This document shows, piece by piece, positions 45,001 to 55,054 of a DNA stretch of 64,000 nucleotides. Where the stretch lies: positions 8,446,001 through 8,510,000 of the forward strand of contig OY997588.1 of the NCBI GenBank assembly GCA_963921825.1. Direction: 5' to 3'. Each line of letters opens with the position of its first letter. Within the stretch, counting starts at the first letter, position 1. Under the pieces are notes generated by a model, which had not been told where the DNA came from, did not search any database, and was given only the letters and a program-made list of their open reading frames with translations. The stretch comes from Erodium maritimum. Lineage: Eukaryota; Streptophyta; Magnoliopsida; Geraniales; Geraniaceae. The position numbers were made by a program, and so were the translations under genes.

Positions 45001-46444
45001 GCACGGCCAGCCAGTAGAAAAAACACCCCGCAGCGTGCACCGTGAACAGTGTCACCTGCACCATATCATTCGATAGTGTTAAACTATAATTATAATTGGA
45101 CCTTCAATTATCAACTTGAACTTTAAGTTAAGTTGGTTATATGGTATCAGAATTGATTTTGAATATACATTGGAAATACTTACGCAAACTAGTTTTAAGG
45201 TTCGTATCCAGAAGTAGCTGAACCGCGTGTCTTTCTCTAGCCTGGAGGAAAAAATATAGGTAAAATGAACGGGGAAGTTAAATGCAGATATATGTGCCGC
45301 ATATATGTGTACCTTTTGAAGAGTTGCTTGACATGTTTGAGTCGCCAAAGTCGGAGCAAGTTGAGTAATCCCAAGGCTTCACCGTTGTGGGTTTTGTTCA
45401 TAACTACAATGTATATCACCTCGAATGGAAGAGTTGAGGCTACGTCCATAAAGAACCACAATTTTCTTATATACCTGATACAGAGGAACCAATTTGATGT
45501 AACTTTATATTCTAATACGTGTTTTTACCAACAAATATATTCACGATTTTGGATATAGAAAGAGAATTTTTAAGGAATGAACCAATTAATTGAGTATGAT
45601 ATATATTCTTACTCATTCCATATGACATATGGAATGAGTATGACATATGGAAAGAGAATTTTTGATAATCAATTTAACCAGAAAGTTTAGTTATAATTTT
45701 AGATTCCAACTACAAAATTAACGTAGAGAGTATGATATATATTCTTACTCATTCCATATGACATATGTATATACCTAGTGGCGATCTTTTTGCGATCATC
45801 AACGAGAAGATAAGTGGATTTATCCAAGTAAGCCACAAAAAAGGTGAGGACGATATCAACGGCAAAGAAGGCATCGACATACAAATCCACGTGCATGAGG
45901 CAGCCCGTTGCCGCCTTTCGGAACGCCAGTTCAAAAGGCGATGCCCAGGCCGAGTACACCACCAGCACCGCCAACCATGTTTTCCACCTCCTGTTCTCAT
46001 TATATATAGGGGAAACTCTGTTTCCTAACCTTCTTGAACGTTTCATTATCATGTCCTAACCCAAGCCAACGTTTCGTTCCATACACGAAAGGTTGGAACT
46101 TTTACAAAATCTGATATGAACTGTTTAAATTAACGATTTCGTTAACAGGGGAACTGGAACGAAACGTTGGCTTGGGTTATGACGTGATAATGAAACGTTC
46201 AAAAAGATTAGGAACAAGAGTTTCCCTTTATATATATATTTAAAAATGTACCCAAAACCGTAAAAACTATTTTAATACACTTTAGAGAAACGAACCTATA
46301 AGCAGGATCATGCGGAGAGATGACATGTTGTTTTAGGGGAGAGCAACGTTGTTGGTCACCAAGAGACGGCAAGAGACCGCTGCTTGAACAAACTGACAAG
46401 GATCGGCTCCGGCGGAGAAACCGTAGTGGCGATGACTTTGACAT
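40778..46444 (-). CDS. Shaker-type voltage-gated K+ channel without ankyrin repeats (KAT-like layout)
   Basis: Plasma-membrane K+ channel. Exons: 46444-46296, 45990-45775, 45474-45313, 45241-45184, 45055-44738, 43635-43396, 43149-43051, 42966-42934, 42304-42119, 42013-41945, 41176-40990, 40881-40778; phases close to 606 residues. S1-S3 show [19 protein letters not shown] and [17 protein letters not shown]4 is [16 protein letters not shown]. The pore filter is TSVGYGDLH (251-259). The C-linker and cNBD include [16 protein letters not shown] and [13 protein letters not shown]. The KHA domain (about 534-606) has [17 protein letters not shown]. The short stretch between cNBD and KHA leaves no room for ankyrin repeats, as in KAT1/KAT2/KC1, while the pore resembles AKT1. 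Channel polarity is inferred as inward. The ATG at 46444 is the favoured start. Confidence 0.92.
42031..42058. repeat. (AT)n microsatellite in a channel intron
   Basis: TA dinucleotide run just upstream of exon 10 of the Shaker channel (minus strand), about 20-45 bases from its acceptor. It may be variable in length. Confidence 0.9.
43684..43937. mobile_element. Tourist-like MITE in a channel intron
   Basis: Ends GAGCATCTCCGATGG and, in reverse complement, GAGCACCTCGAGCGG. Both sides carry the trinucleotide TTA (43681-43683 and 43938-43940), the TSD of PIF/Harbinger elements. The middle contains repeated TGACACGAC and GCAACGAC/GTCGTGCC blocks. Length 254 bp, non-coding. Confidence 0.85.
45592..45768. 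repeat. Duplicated palindromic segment in channel intron 2
   Basis: GAGTATGATATATATTC followed by TTACTCATTCCATATGACATATG occurs twice, near 45592 and 45728. The first copy continues into GGAATGAGTATGACATATGG, so ACTCATTCCATATG forms a hairpin with CATATGGAATGAGT. It is probably local duplication. Confidence 0.7.
46009..46227. mobile_element. Foldback element in channel intron 1
   Basis: Inverted repeat of 219 bp. The left end is GGGGAAACTCTGTTTCCTAA; the right end in reverse complement is AGGGAAACTCTTGTTCCTAA. The arms match over about 75 bases, including CCCAAGCCAACGTTTCGTTCC. Flanks are the identical 9-bp ttatatata (46000-46008 and 46228-46236). The element ends 19 bases before the acceptor border of exon 2. 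Confidence 0.85.
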
Positions 46445-47573
46445 GTAATTTAGAAACAAAGTCTAAGATATTGGTCGATCTCCGATGATCCTAGACCAGG
46501 TTAAATGGTCGGAAAGAGAGAGATGAGAGGAGTATTGTTTATTTAATTGAATGAATGACCTCGGAGCATTGTGTCACAACTTCTTAAGATTGTTGTTCCT
46601 TAGTCGGCGATGATGGCTAGAACTATATGTATTGTAATTTATCTTTGTCTAGTTCGAAAAAAATGTGATGGAGCACAGTGATCACTTAGTAAATGTCAAC
46701 ATTTTTCAGCCTTATTGTAACTCACCGAAATATCGAATGTGGATCAACCGCGAGTTTCAGCGTTGACTCAGCAAGCTCCCTGGTCTCCTAGTTTAATTAG
46801 AGAATGACCGATCTTAATGCAAGTCCTAAAGTATTTGGAATTGGTTGAGAGCCGCATGGATCCATCCGCAAGGTCAAAATGTGATCCATGTCTGGTTTGA
46901 GAATTAAATGTTCTTGAAAAATATGAATTTATAAAAATAAAAATTGAATTTTTCAAGATAAAAATAATTTTTATAAATAAAAACTGAATTTTTAAAAATA
47001 AAAAATATTTTTCATAAATAAAAACTGAATTAATAAAAACAAAAAGTGATTTTATAAAATTTAAAATTTTTGAAAGATATTTTTGATTTTAACACCATGA
47101 CAATGGAGGGTATTATTGTAATTTAACTTATTTTTAAGTTCTGAATCAGTGACATGAGTTTGAAAATTTGAGTAATAGTGAGGGGTATTATGGACATTTT
47201 ACCTATTTTGGATGGAAAGTTAACAGAATCTGACGGCTAGGTATGAAAGTGTTATTAAATGTTTGGTTTATGTATGAAAGTGTTAAAAATTTATGTTATG
47301 GTATCAAAATGAAATTAAATGTTTGGCGGGTGTTAAACTGAAATTTTCCCAAAAAGATTCAAGTCAAATACTTGTATTAGTAGCAACAGCGTATGCTGTA
47401 TTTTTTTTACTTCTTCTTAAGCTTTTGGTTTATTATCGATATGCACATTACGAAATTTGATAAGAATTGAGTACAAAATAATACAATCATGAACTCTGTA
47501 ACCCTCTGGAGGTGATTTAAATAAGAATGTTGATTTTCGTCTTCTACTATATTGTTTTGATTATATAAGAAAT
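46445..47573. other. Upstream region of the Shaker channel gene
   Basis: Presumed promoter and 5' UTR near 46445-46700. From about 46890 to 47350 lies a partial copy of the foldback family found at 59933. No gene seen. Confidence 0.5.
46890..47350. repeat. Truncated foldback copy, related to 59933-61088
   Basis: Right arm only. It shares GGAGGGTATTATTGTAATTTAACTTATTTTTAAGTTCTGA-like sequence, GAAAATTTGAGTAATAGT and TTAAATGTTTGG with the arms of the element at 59933-61088. It ends CTGAAATTTTCCC at 47350. The matching left arm is missing. Confidence 0.65.
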
Positions 47574-47589
47574 AACAGTTTGAATATGA

Positions 47590-49372
47590 GTTCTTTCTCA
47601 ACTTCTTCTGTTAACCCTAGGCGTTGCTCTACAGTAAGCTCTCTCCTTTTGCCCCTCTCCTCATCGGCGACGTCTTGGCATCCAGTCAACGACGTCGTCA
47701 ATGGTGACCTCTGATTCCCAGTTCTTTCTTCCCCTCCCCACTTCTTCTTCCCCCCCTTCTTGGCCCTCGTCCTTTGCTCTCCAGGTGCAGCTGCTCGGGT
47801 TTGGAGATCTTCGTTGTGGTTGGCCGGACTTCCTGTAGTTCTGGCCATTCGCTGTCCAGTGTCTGTGCCAGAGTTCGCTCAAGCCCAACTAGCCTCGTTC
47901 TCTTTGCTTCTCCCCGCACGCTTAGATCTGCCTCTTATGGGTTTGCAGGTCCACCTTGCGTGTGGTTTTGGGGTTTCGTTCGGTGCTCATGCGTCGTGGA
48001 ACTATACATCCTCGGTGGAGTCTTGCTCGTTTGTTTGTAGATCTGGAAGTTGGAGCATCTGCAAGAAGATTCAATCCAAGTCTGGACCTCGTCGGAAGAT
48101 GAGAGTGTTAGGTGGTTGCTTGTCTGAGTAAGATTCTGCCTGCTCCGGCCGGAGTTCTGGAGTGTCGTTCGCGTCGGCCATTCTCGATCCGTCCGACTTT
48201 GGTTGTTTGATTTGGGCTGGGTCGGGCTCAGATGGGTACAATCGGGTAAGGGTCCTTATTTCTTTCCTTTTTCTATTATTTTCTCCTAGCCTCGTCAGAG
48301 CCTCTTTGTGTTGGGGGGCTACCTTGTTCGGGACTCGATTCCGGCTCAATGGATCTTTGCGGAGTTTCAGTGTCTTTTCTTGTCCTGTAGTGGGACGTGC
48401 TTCTTGGCTTCAGCTTCAAGATCGTGGGGTTAAGGTTGAGATTCACCGTTCGTGGTGGTTGTTGGTGGTGGCCTCAGCTCGATCTTGCTGGTGCCGGTTT
48501 GGTATGGAGTAGCTCACTTCCCTCAGATCGGTGGTTTGTTGGGACGAGGTCAGAATTGTGGACTCCAACCTCCGCTGCTCCTAGGGCATGACTCGTGCCC
48601 GGTAGAAATACCGGTCCTTTTTGTTTGAGCGTTTCTCGGTCTTGGCCGGATACGTAGGGAGGACCGAGCGCGAGTTCAACTCTTGGGGCTTCTGCATTGA
48701 GGGTCTGCTTTTCTGAGGCTAAAGCTTTTCTCCTTCCTTGTTTGACTAGTTATCTTCTCCCTTTTCCTTTCATCAATGTGCTTCTTGGTTTCGCTTCTTC
48801 TCGACATGACGTGGTTCGAGCTCGTTGGTTAAAGGTGTTGATCGCCGACGAGGTTCTTAAGCGTTGTTTGCCCTCTTCAGAAGACAATTGCTAGGGTTTG
48901 TTTGGTCATTTGGGTCGGGGGAGTCCTTTTCTTTCAAGGTTGGGATCTAGTTTTTCTTTGCGTCTTGGCTCGGGCAATAAGAAGGTATCTACTCAAAGTG
49001 CTTCATGGTGGTCAGATATGGGTATTTTAGACCCGTTTTTAGAAACTTTGAGCTTAATGGTGGACCTAGGTTTCAAACTTGTTGTGAATTTTAGCGTCTT
49101 CGGAGTGCTTCTTCTGTGTTTTCTGGTTGTTGTTGTTCTTTTTATTTGGTTTACCCCTTGTTGTTGTATTTCTTTCAGGGTGCAGTTTGTGTTCTTCTGA
49201 ATTTACATACCCTATCTTGGTTGTTGTTTTGTTTCTTTCTTCACTTGTATTCCTTTAAAAATTCACATATAATCGTATTGAGGCTTTTTTTCTTATGAAT
49301 CTGTAACTGAACCTTGTAACTCATTTTTCATCTCATAAGGGGTTTCAATTAAATATGTTTTTCGATTAAAAA
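47590..49372 (+). mobile_element. Poly-A retroposon of about 1.8 kb, non-coding, with TSD
   Basis: Flanks aacagtttgaatatga (47574-47589) and aacaatttgaatatga (49373-49388) form a 16-bp TSD with one mismatch. The right end is TTTTTCGATTAAAA, a short A tail. The sequence is T- and G-rich on the plus strand, with open frames up to about 120 codons but no recognised endonuclease or polymerase motif. Interpreted as a non-autonomous LINE-type retroposon. Confidence 0.75.
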
Positions 49373-49388
49373 AACAATTTGAATATGA

Positions 49389-49712
49389 ACCTTAATTTAG
49401 ATTTTGCCAAAATGTCCTAAAGCTGATGAAAACCTATGTTCAGAATTTGCACGTACAGTTGCGGTACACATGGCAACAGGTGAATGGCAAGTGAACAACA
49501 GATTGAGTCCACAATGACTCCATAACGGAAAATGAGATGGGCCCACAAGTCCACAGCTTCAATCGAACCGGCCCACTGTTTCTGTTTCCGTTTCCGTTCG
49601 CGGCCAATAAAGGGGCGTAAAAGGCATCGGAGCGCGCGTCCAACACACGCCCTCCTTCATCTATAAATATCGCATCCATTCAATCCCGAATCAGAGAGGT
49701 TGCGTAGAAAAA
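49389..49712 (+). promoter_or_regulatory. GLB3 promoter region
   Basis: Short stretch before the haemoglobin start. CTATAAATAT near 49661-49670 is a good TATA box, about 45 bases from the ATG. GC-rich sequence with AAGGCATCGGAGCG lies just upstream. Confidence 0.55.
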
Positions 49713-52130
49713 ATGCAGACGCTTCAGGAGAAGGCATCGGAGTGGAGCGGAGTCGAACGAGCTCAAGCTTTCGCCATCGACGACACCAATCTCTTCGACA
49801 AATTAGGTCTCCAGACCTTCATCAACCTCTCCACCAATTTCTACACCAGGTCCTCTCTCCTTTTCTGTTTGTTTCCTTAGAAAATGATTTGCTCTTCTTT
49901 TTTAGTCCACGCCGAGCTTAATTTTCAATTCTTTTGGCTCGATTTGAATCTGAGCAAGTATTGAATATATACATGTATACTGAACCTGTTTGTTTCCGCA
50001 GAAAACGTGGTTAGTTCGTTTTACTGTTATTTTACAGTCATTTCGAGCCTAATTTCATTCTTTTTTTCTATTCGATATCAATTGTTGGAAGTATTGAATG
50101 TATATATATGCACTGTAGGTGTTTGTTTCCTCAGAAAATGCAGTCAAGAGGGAAAAATAATATGTTCTATTTGATGTCTGGTTTATACATGAATTTTATT
50201 TTAGTTATATACTATTATTACTGTTCTTTCAATTCTGTACCTTCATGTTTTGAACTGTCCGGTCCGCTGAGTTCTTATTTTCAGGCAGAATGTAAGGTTT
50301 TTCTTTCCAATTTAAATAAATATCTGAAGGTCTGTATTTCTTATGTTTGGTTACTGGGAAAGTAGCCCCCAAGGGTCAGAATCAGAAAATCTGTTTCATT
50401 TTAGTGGATTTTATATGCTGTTGAGTTTAATCTGAATTGAATGAAGTGGTTGAACTAGTAACGAGTTGCTTAGTTTTTGGTATGGATTTGTCCTGTTTCT
50501 GATTTCATTTCAGGCAAATTTGTAAGGATTTTTTTTCTCCTCTTTTTGAAAATGGAATTAGGGTTTATGATGATGACGATGAATGGTTCCATTCCATCTT
50601 TGCCAATTCGAAGAAAGAGGAAGCAATTCAAAATCAGTACGAATTCTTTGTGCAGAGAATGGGAGGCCCACCTCTGTATTCTCAGAGAAAAGGTGTGATC
50701 TCCTCCCATCATGTTATATCTTTCTGATTGTTAGTTCTGTGGTTTCTCTGTTGCAACAAATTTACTGCAATTCCTTGGACTGTTCTATGCTTCCTCAAGT
50801 GTTAAGGTTTCAGCATAACATTCTATCCAGTGCATCGAATTTTGAGAGCAGTAATTAGTTAGACAAGAAAGTTCAATGAACAATGGGGCTGCTTTTGGGC
50901 ATATCAGGCTTAGCGAGGATGAGCAACAAGTGAAGCTCATGGTATACATATTGGACACCACCCCGGTCCCCGACTATCCTAATAGGTTATCAGTCAGTCC
51001 AGGTCCAAGTTGTACATATCAGTTCTCCTTTAGCATTATATGTAATACCTTCCAGCTGTTATTCCTATGAGTGAGCAAATAAACAGCCAAACCTGAAAAC
51101 CAACAGTCCTCTAATTTGGACCTAAATTTGAGTTAAGCCCATTTCTTGTGTTAAGCCCATGTTTTTAAGTTCAATATTACTGATTTAATTTGTTTAGAGC
51201 TTACTTAAGTTGTGTGGCATGTTTTTTTTTCCAACGTATTTGAAAAAATATATTTTGGGGGTTTTTATCTGGAAAAGGACTGGCGGTTTTTGGTCGTTTT
51301 CTTTTCCTGGGAGTATTTTTTTTGTCCAAAAACAGAACTTACGGATTTTAAAATGGTAAAAAACTGCCAAACCAACTGTTAGTCTTGGGCCATGCGTCTT
51401 ACTTCAGGTTTAGATTTGTTAGGAGGTCACTTGTGTGGATGGATCATCATTTACTAGCTAAGATTAGTTCACATCTATGAAAATAGTTTTCATTAAAAAT
51501 GTACTCATAACAAAATATGGTATTTGCATGAGAAGCTCCATGTACCAAGAAAGATGACAGTTTCCCAAACACTGAAGTGGATTGGAATTCCTATACATCT
51601 CAAATCATATGATTGAGTTGATGAATTTCAAATCAAATACTAGTTTTAAAATGAACTCTACAGGGTTGTCATCAAAGGGTTGATGATTGAGTTAATGAAT
51701 TTCAAATCAAATACTAGTTTTATAATGAATTCTACAGGGTTGTCAATGGTCATTCGTCAATGTGTAAGCTAGACTATTTGCTGACAGTAATTCTGGCAGG
51801 TCATCCTGCACTGATTGGACGTCACCGGCCATTCCCCGTTACACATGAGGCTGCGGAGAGGTGGCTACATCACATGCAACAAGCACTGGATAGCACACCA
51901 GACATTGATGCAGACTCCAAAACCAGAATGATGAATTTCTTCAGGTGCAAAAATTTCCAGCTAATTTGCTTCAAAGCATTCCTTGTATAATCATTTTTCA
52001 TGTCTCTGATCGAACCTGTCCTTGGTGTTTCAGGCACACTGCGTTCTTTCTTGTGGCTGGAGACGAGTTGAAGCATCAACACCAGCAGGATTCGTGCAAG
52101 CATGCAACCAGCAAACCAGCGGCATCTTAA
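49713..52130 (+). CDS. GLB3: Truncated (2/2) haemoglobin, GLB3 type
   Basis: Plant class 3 haemoglobin with the bacterial-like 2-on-2 fold, which binds O2 and NO. Exons 49713-49849, 50562-50692, 51800-51944 and 52034-52130 give 169 residues, about the usual 175. Family hallmarks: [13 protein letters not shown] at the start, [17 protein letters not shown] (helices A/B), [18 protein letters not shown] (helix E region), [25 protein letters not shown] (the haem-binding helix F region) and [16 protein letters not shown]. The last residues ([12 protein letters not shown]) are variable in the family. The gene is complete, with no broken frame. Confidence 0.95.
51610..51742. repeat. Two-copy tandem duplication in GLB3 intron 2
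   Basis: Direct copies of a unit of about 70-75 bp with GAATTTCAAATCAAATACTAG and CTACAGGGTTGTCA. The copies differ at a few bases. The second copy ends shortly before the exon 3 acceptor at 51799. Confidence 0.8.
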
Positions 52131-52620
52131 CATTTTCAATAGCGATTGGAGAAAATCATTGTTTGCCCCCTGATTTTATAGGAAATTAGTTAATTATCAG
52201 CTGCAGTGTAACAGTAACATTGGTGGTTGCTATATAACATTTTACATTTATCAATCTTCTCTTAATTTGACATCAAACTCTATCTAATCCTTAGTTCTAG
52301 TGCATTGTTTTGGTTTACCTCTTTCATGCCATCGAAAGACTATCCTATCTTCTTAATTTGCAATCCAGAATTGACAAATGCACGTATTATATTACATCAA
52401 ATTCCATTGAAAGTTATGAAATGAATGGTAAGAGCATCCACAACGTGAGTCATGAGATAATTTTAAATCCACAACGCGGGTCAAGAGATTTTCATCTAAA
52501 TATAATGTCCAAAAGAAAAATATTGAACACAAAATGATGATGGTAAAAGCTAAATCCGTGCCCCACACGTGACTCCACCAGCGCATGTTGATTGTTGAGT
52601 TGTGTGTGTTCTTCTTTTCC
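52131..52620. other. GLB3 3' flank
   Basis: Presumed 3' UTR and spacer. At about 52433 a GAGCATCCACAACGTGAG block preceded by TAA resembles the end of the Tourist-like elements, but no matching second end was found before the U6 promoter. Confidence 0.45.
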
Positions 52621-52663
52621 GTCCCACATTGCTCAAGCAGTGTTGTGTTTCTACGTTAATATA
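52621..52663 (+). promoter_or_regulatory. U6 snRNA promoter: USE and TATA
   Basis: Upstream sequence element GTCCCACATTG (52621-52631; plant consensus RTCCCACATCG, one mismatch) and TATA element TTAATATA (52656-52663). The gap of 24 bases between them is the Pol III spacing of dicot U6 genes; Pol II snRNA genes have about 10 bases more. TATA lies about 31 bases before the RNA start. Confidence 0.85.
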
Positions 52664-52686
52664 GCCATAGACGAGCTCCATAGTTC

Positions 52687-52707
52687 GTCCCTTCCGGGAC
52701 ACCCCCC

Positions 52708-52738
<31 letters not shown>

Positions 52739-52787
52739 GGCCCCTGCGCAAGGATGACACGCACAAATCGAGAAATGGTCCAATTTT
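52687..52787 (+). ncRNA. U6: U6 spliceosomal snRNA
   Basis: The catalytic snRNA of the spliceosome. The central part is intact: ATACAGAGAAGATTAGCATG (ACAGAGA box and U4/U6 stem region) and CCCCTGCGCAAGGATGACAC (AGC/ISL region), followed by GCACAAATCGAGAAATGGTCC. The 5' stem GTCCCTTCCGGGAC still pairs. Between stem and core the sequence ACACCCCCC replaces the usual ACATCCGAT. A T run (52784-52791) ends transcription. Promoter elements are present, so it may be active, but the altered segment leaves a variant or pseudogene possible. Confidence 0.9.
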
Positions 52788-52791
52788 TTTT
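52784..52791 (+). terminator. Pol III terminator of U6
   Basis: Run of eight T residues directly after the conserved U6 3' end, the normal Pol III stop signal. Confidence 0.85.
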
Positions 52792-55054
52792 ACTTCCTTT
52801 TCTCTGCAAACTAGGGTTTCAACCTCCCTGCTTTCTCGTGGATTTACTCGAGGTAATGGTACCGATTCGATGGTTTTTTTCTTCTGCATTCAGTTCTTCT
52901 TCTATTCCTAAGCCTAGTGAAGATCCTGCTTTGTTGTTACCTTTCATAGAATCATCATCATATTGGTTTTGAGTTAGGGATCGTGATTCACTATTTTTGT
53001 TGTTGTTTTTTTATCTTCAGTGTTTTTTTTCTGCATTTAGACTACTCAAATTCATGCATATGGTTTGATTTTATGCTTGTTTATAGTGAAGGCTCACTTT
53101 AATGCTTGTTTGATGACACCAACTTGATTTCTTCCATCCTGAAAATCCCCAAAATCTCAAATTTGTTTGTCAGTTTCATGGGATTATTGTATTTCAGAAT
53201 CTCTTTTCAACTGTGCATTTCTTTTCCTCCTTGTAATTGAAACCAATGGAGTCTAAATTCAATAGCTTTGTCTCAGAATGCTTTAGATGATTTACAGTGA
53301 AGTAGATCTTATCATGTTGAGAAGTTACACTTTTCCTTAAAGTATAAGAAGTAGGCTTCAAATGAGCAATATGTAGCGTCCCCTTACATGTTAAGCTTTA
53401 ACTTGAATTATCTGGAGGCTGCAAATTGATTGATCTTAACCGTCTCAAGGATGTGACTTTCTCAAAGAGGAGCTATACTTTCTTCCAGCGTATTCTCATT
53501 CTATGTATTTTGGAAACTTTACTTGTATTCCAGACTGTTGCTTGCAGCGTCAAATTACCCGTCATTTTTCATCTCATTCCCATGGCCACAAAAGATTGCT
53601 TTTGAGATGGTCTGCTTCGAATTTGTAACTTTTGCTAGCTTTTCCTTTCTGTATGAGGCAAGTTAGATATCTTCAATCATCATAGTTTTCAGGATCCCTA
53701 GTTTCTTGATTTCGTATTTGAATCTTTTTTCAGTTCAATAATCTTAATCCAAGTGTATATAGGTTCACCGAGTATGCCTTTGAAATAAATGATTTAATAC
53801 TTAATGGTATATGATCGTATTTGAGCAATGCACTCTAGCACATTTACTTTCTTACGATATACACCCTCAAAACATGTACTTCTTGATGACTATTACAGTG
53901 CTTGGAATTGTGATTTTGGGCTACCCTACTGAAGCTTTTAGTAATGAACCAAAGCCAAGTTAAGCTGATGCTTGAAAGTATACTTCAAGTTTCTCTTCCC
54001 ATATATAATCTCCAATTGAAACCAGCTTGGTTTGTGCTTCAAGTGTGTGTCCTGAACAAAGAGATCTCTCTCACTGGGCAGGTATTGGTCATTTTTCAGG
54101 CACCTGTAAAAAGAATGTTTTGGAATGGTTCACTTGAAAAATTTAAATTGTGCTACCTTTTACTTGTTTAAGATGAATAGGTCTTTGAATACACACAAGC
54201 AGAAGCAGTAGTTATGTATGTTCAATCGTCTTAATTGTCTGAAATGTAAGACAATCTGCGCTCTATTTTCTTTTCCATCTTTCACACCATTGTTCCAAAT
54301 TGTGTGAAATGATGATTAAGCTAAGCTATAAAGTATAAACAAGCGCACACACAGATTTAGGGTCCAAATAAAAGGTAAAACCTGTTGGCGTAAACTAAAG
54401 TTATTGCACTTTGCTTTTCTACGGCAATGGTTGTATGTCGTGTGATAGCAGAAGCAAAGACTCTGCTAATGTTGCCATGGAACACCTTTCTTCTAGAGTC
54501 TTTATTAATGTTATGTTAGAACCACTGTGACAAGGATCTAGTCCAACTCTTGACTAGTTACATTTTGTTACAAATAAATGCCTACCTTGACTTGTAACCA
54601 CCATCTTCCATCAGTCCAGTTTTTCAAGTCTTATTGACTTGACTCATCTACATATTCAATTCTCATCAGACCTATAACTCATCTACCAATGGCTTCTTCT
54701 TCTCTATGGCACAAGCCACAACTGGTACAGTAAACGTTAACTGCAGGTGATCCCAGGGCCTCACCTAATCAAGATTTTTCCTTCGTGTTTCAACAACTCG
54801 ATGGCAATCAAGATCTCTTTGTGCTTGCCATATCAAAACATAGAATGGTGTCCTAAAAAAACAACCCTATGCCTAGAGGGTCAAATGTGTGTGCATGTAC
54901 CTAAGTACGAGTATTCGAACATGTACAAGTCCTTGCACTGCATTGTAATTGCATACCTCACTTTATTTGTCCATAATCATTCAAGATTCACATATCTCTT
55001 CCAAATCGTTTGTTGATTTCGAAATAAGATCTAAGCTAATTCAAATTTTGCAGG
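52792..55054. other. Long AT-rich spacer without a recognised gene
   Basis: I find no coding exon I can name. At 52805-52860 a stretch with CTAGGGTTTCAACC and a CTCGAGGTAATG donor-like site looks like a plant 5' exon, but no partner exon was found. It could be a decayed gene end or a non-coding transcript. Open frames at 53944 and 54747 show no domain. Confidence 0.35.

Noticed and set aside
47760..48131. 123-codon frame in the 47.6-49.4 kb region
   Set aside because: It lies inside a retroposon bounded by TSDs; no known motif.
52433..52580. Another Tourist-like element next to the U6 promoter
   Set aside because: Only one end (TAA + GAGCATCCACAACG) is visible; the second end is missing.
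52754..52972. Open frame beginning inside U6
   Set aside because: It starts in the snRNA sequence and shows no domain; a U6-gene fusion transcript is not supported because the Pol III T-run terminator intervenes.
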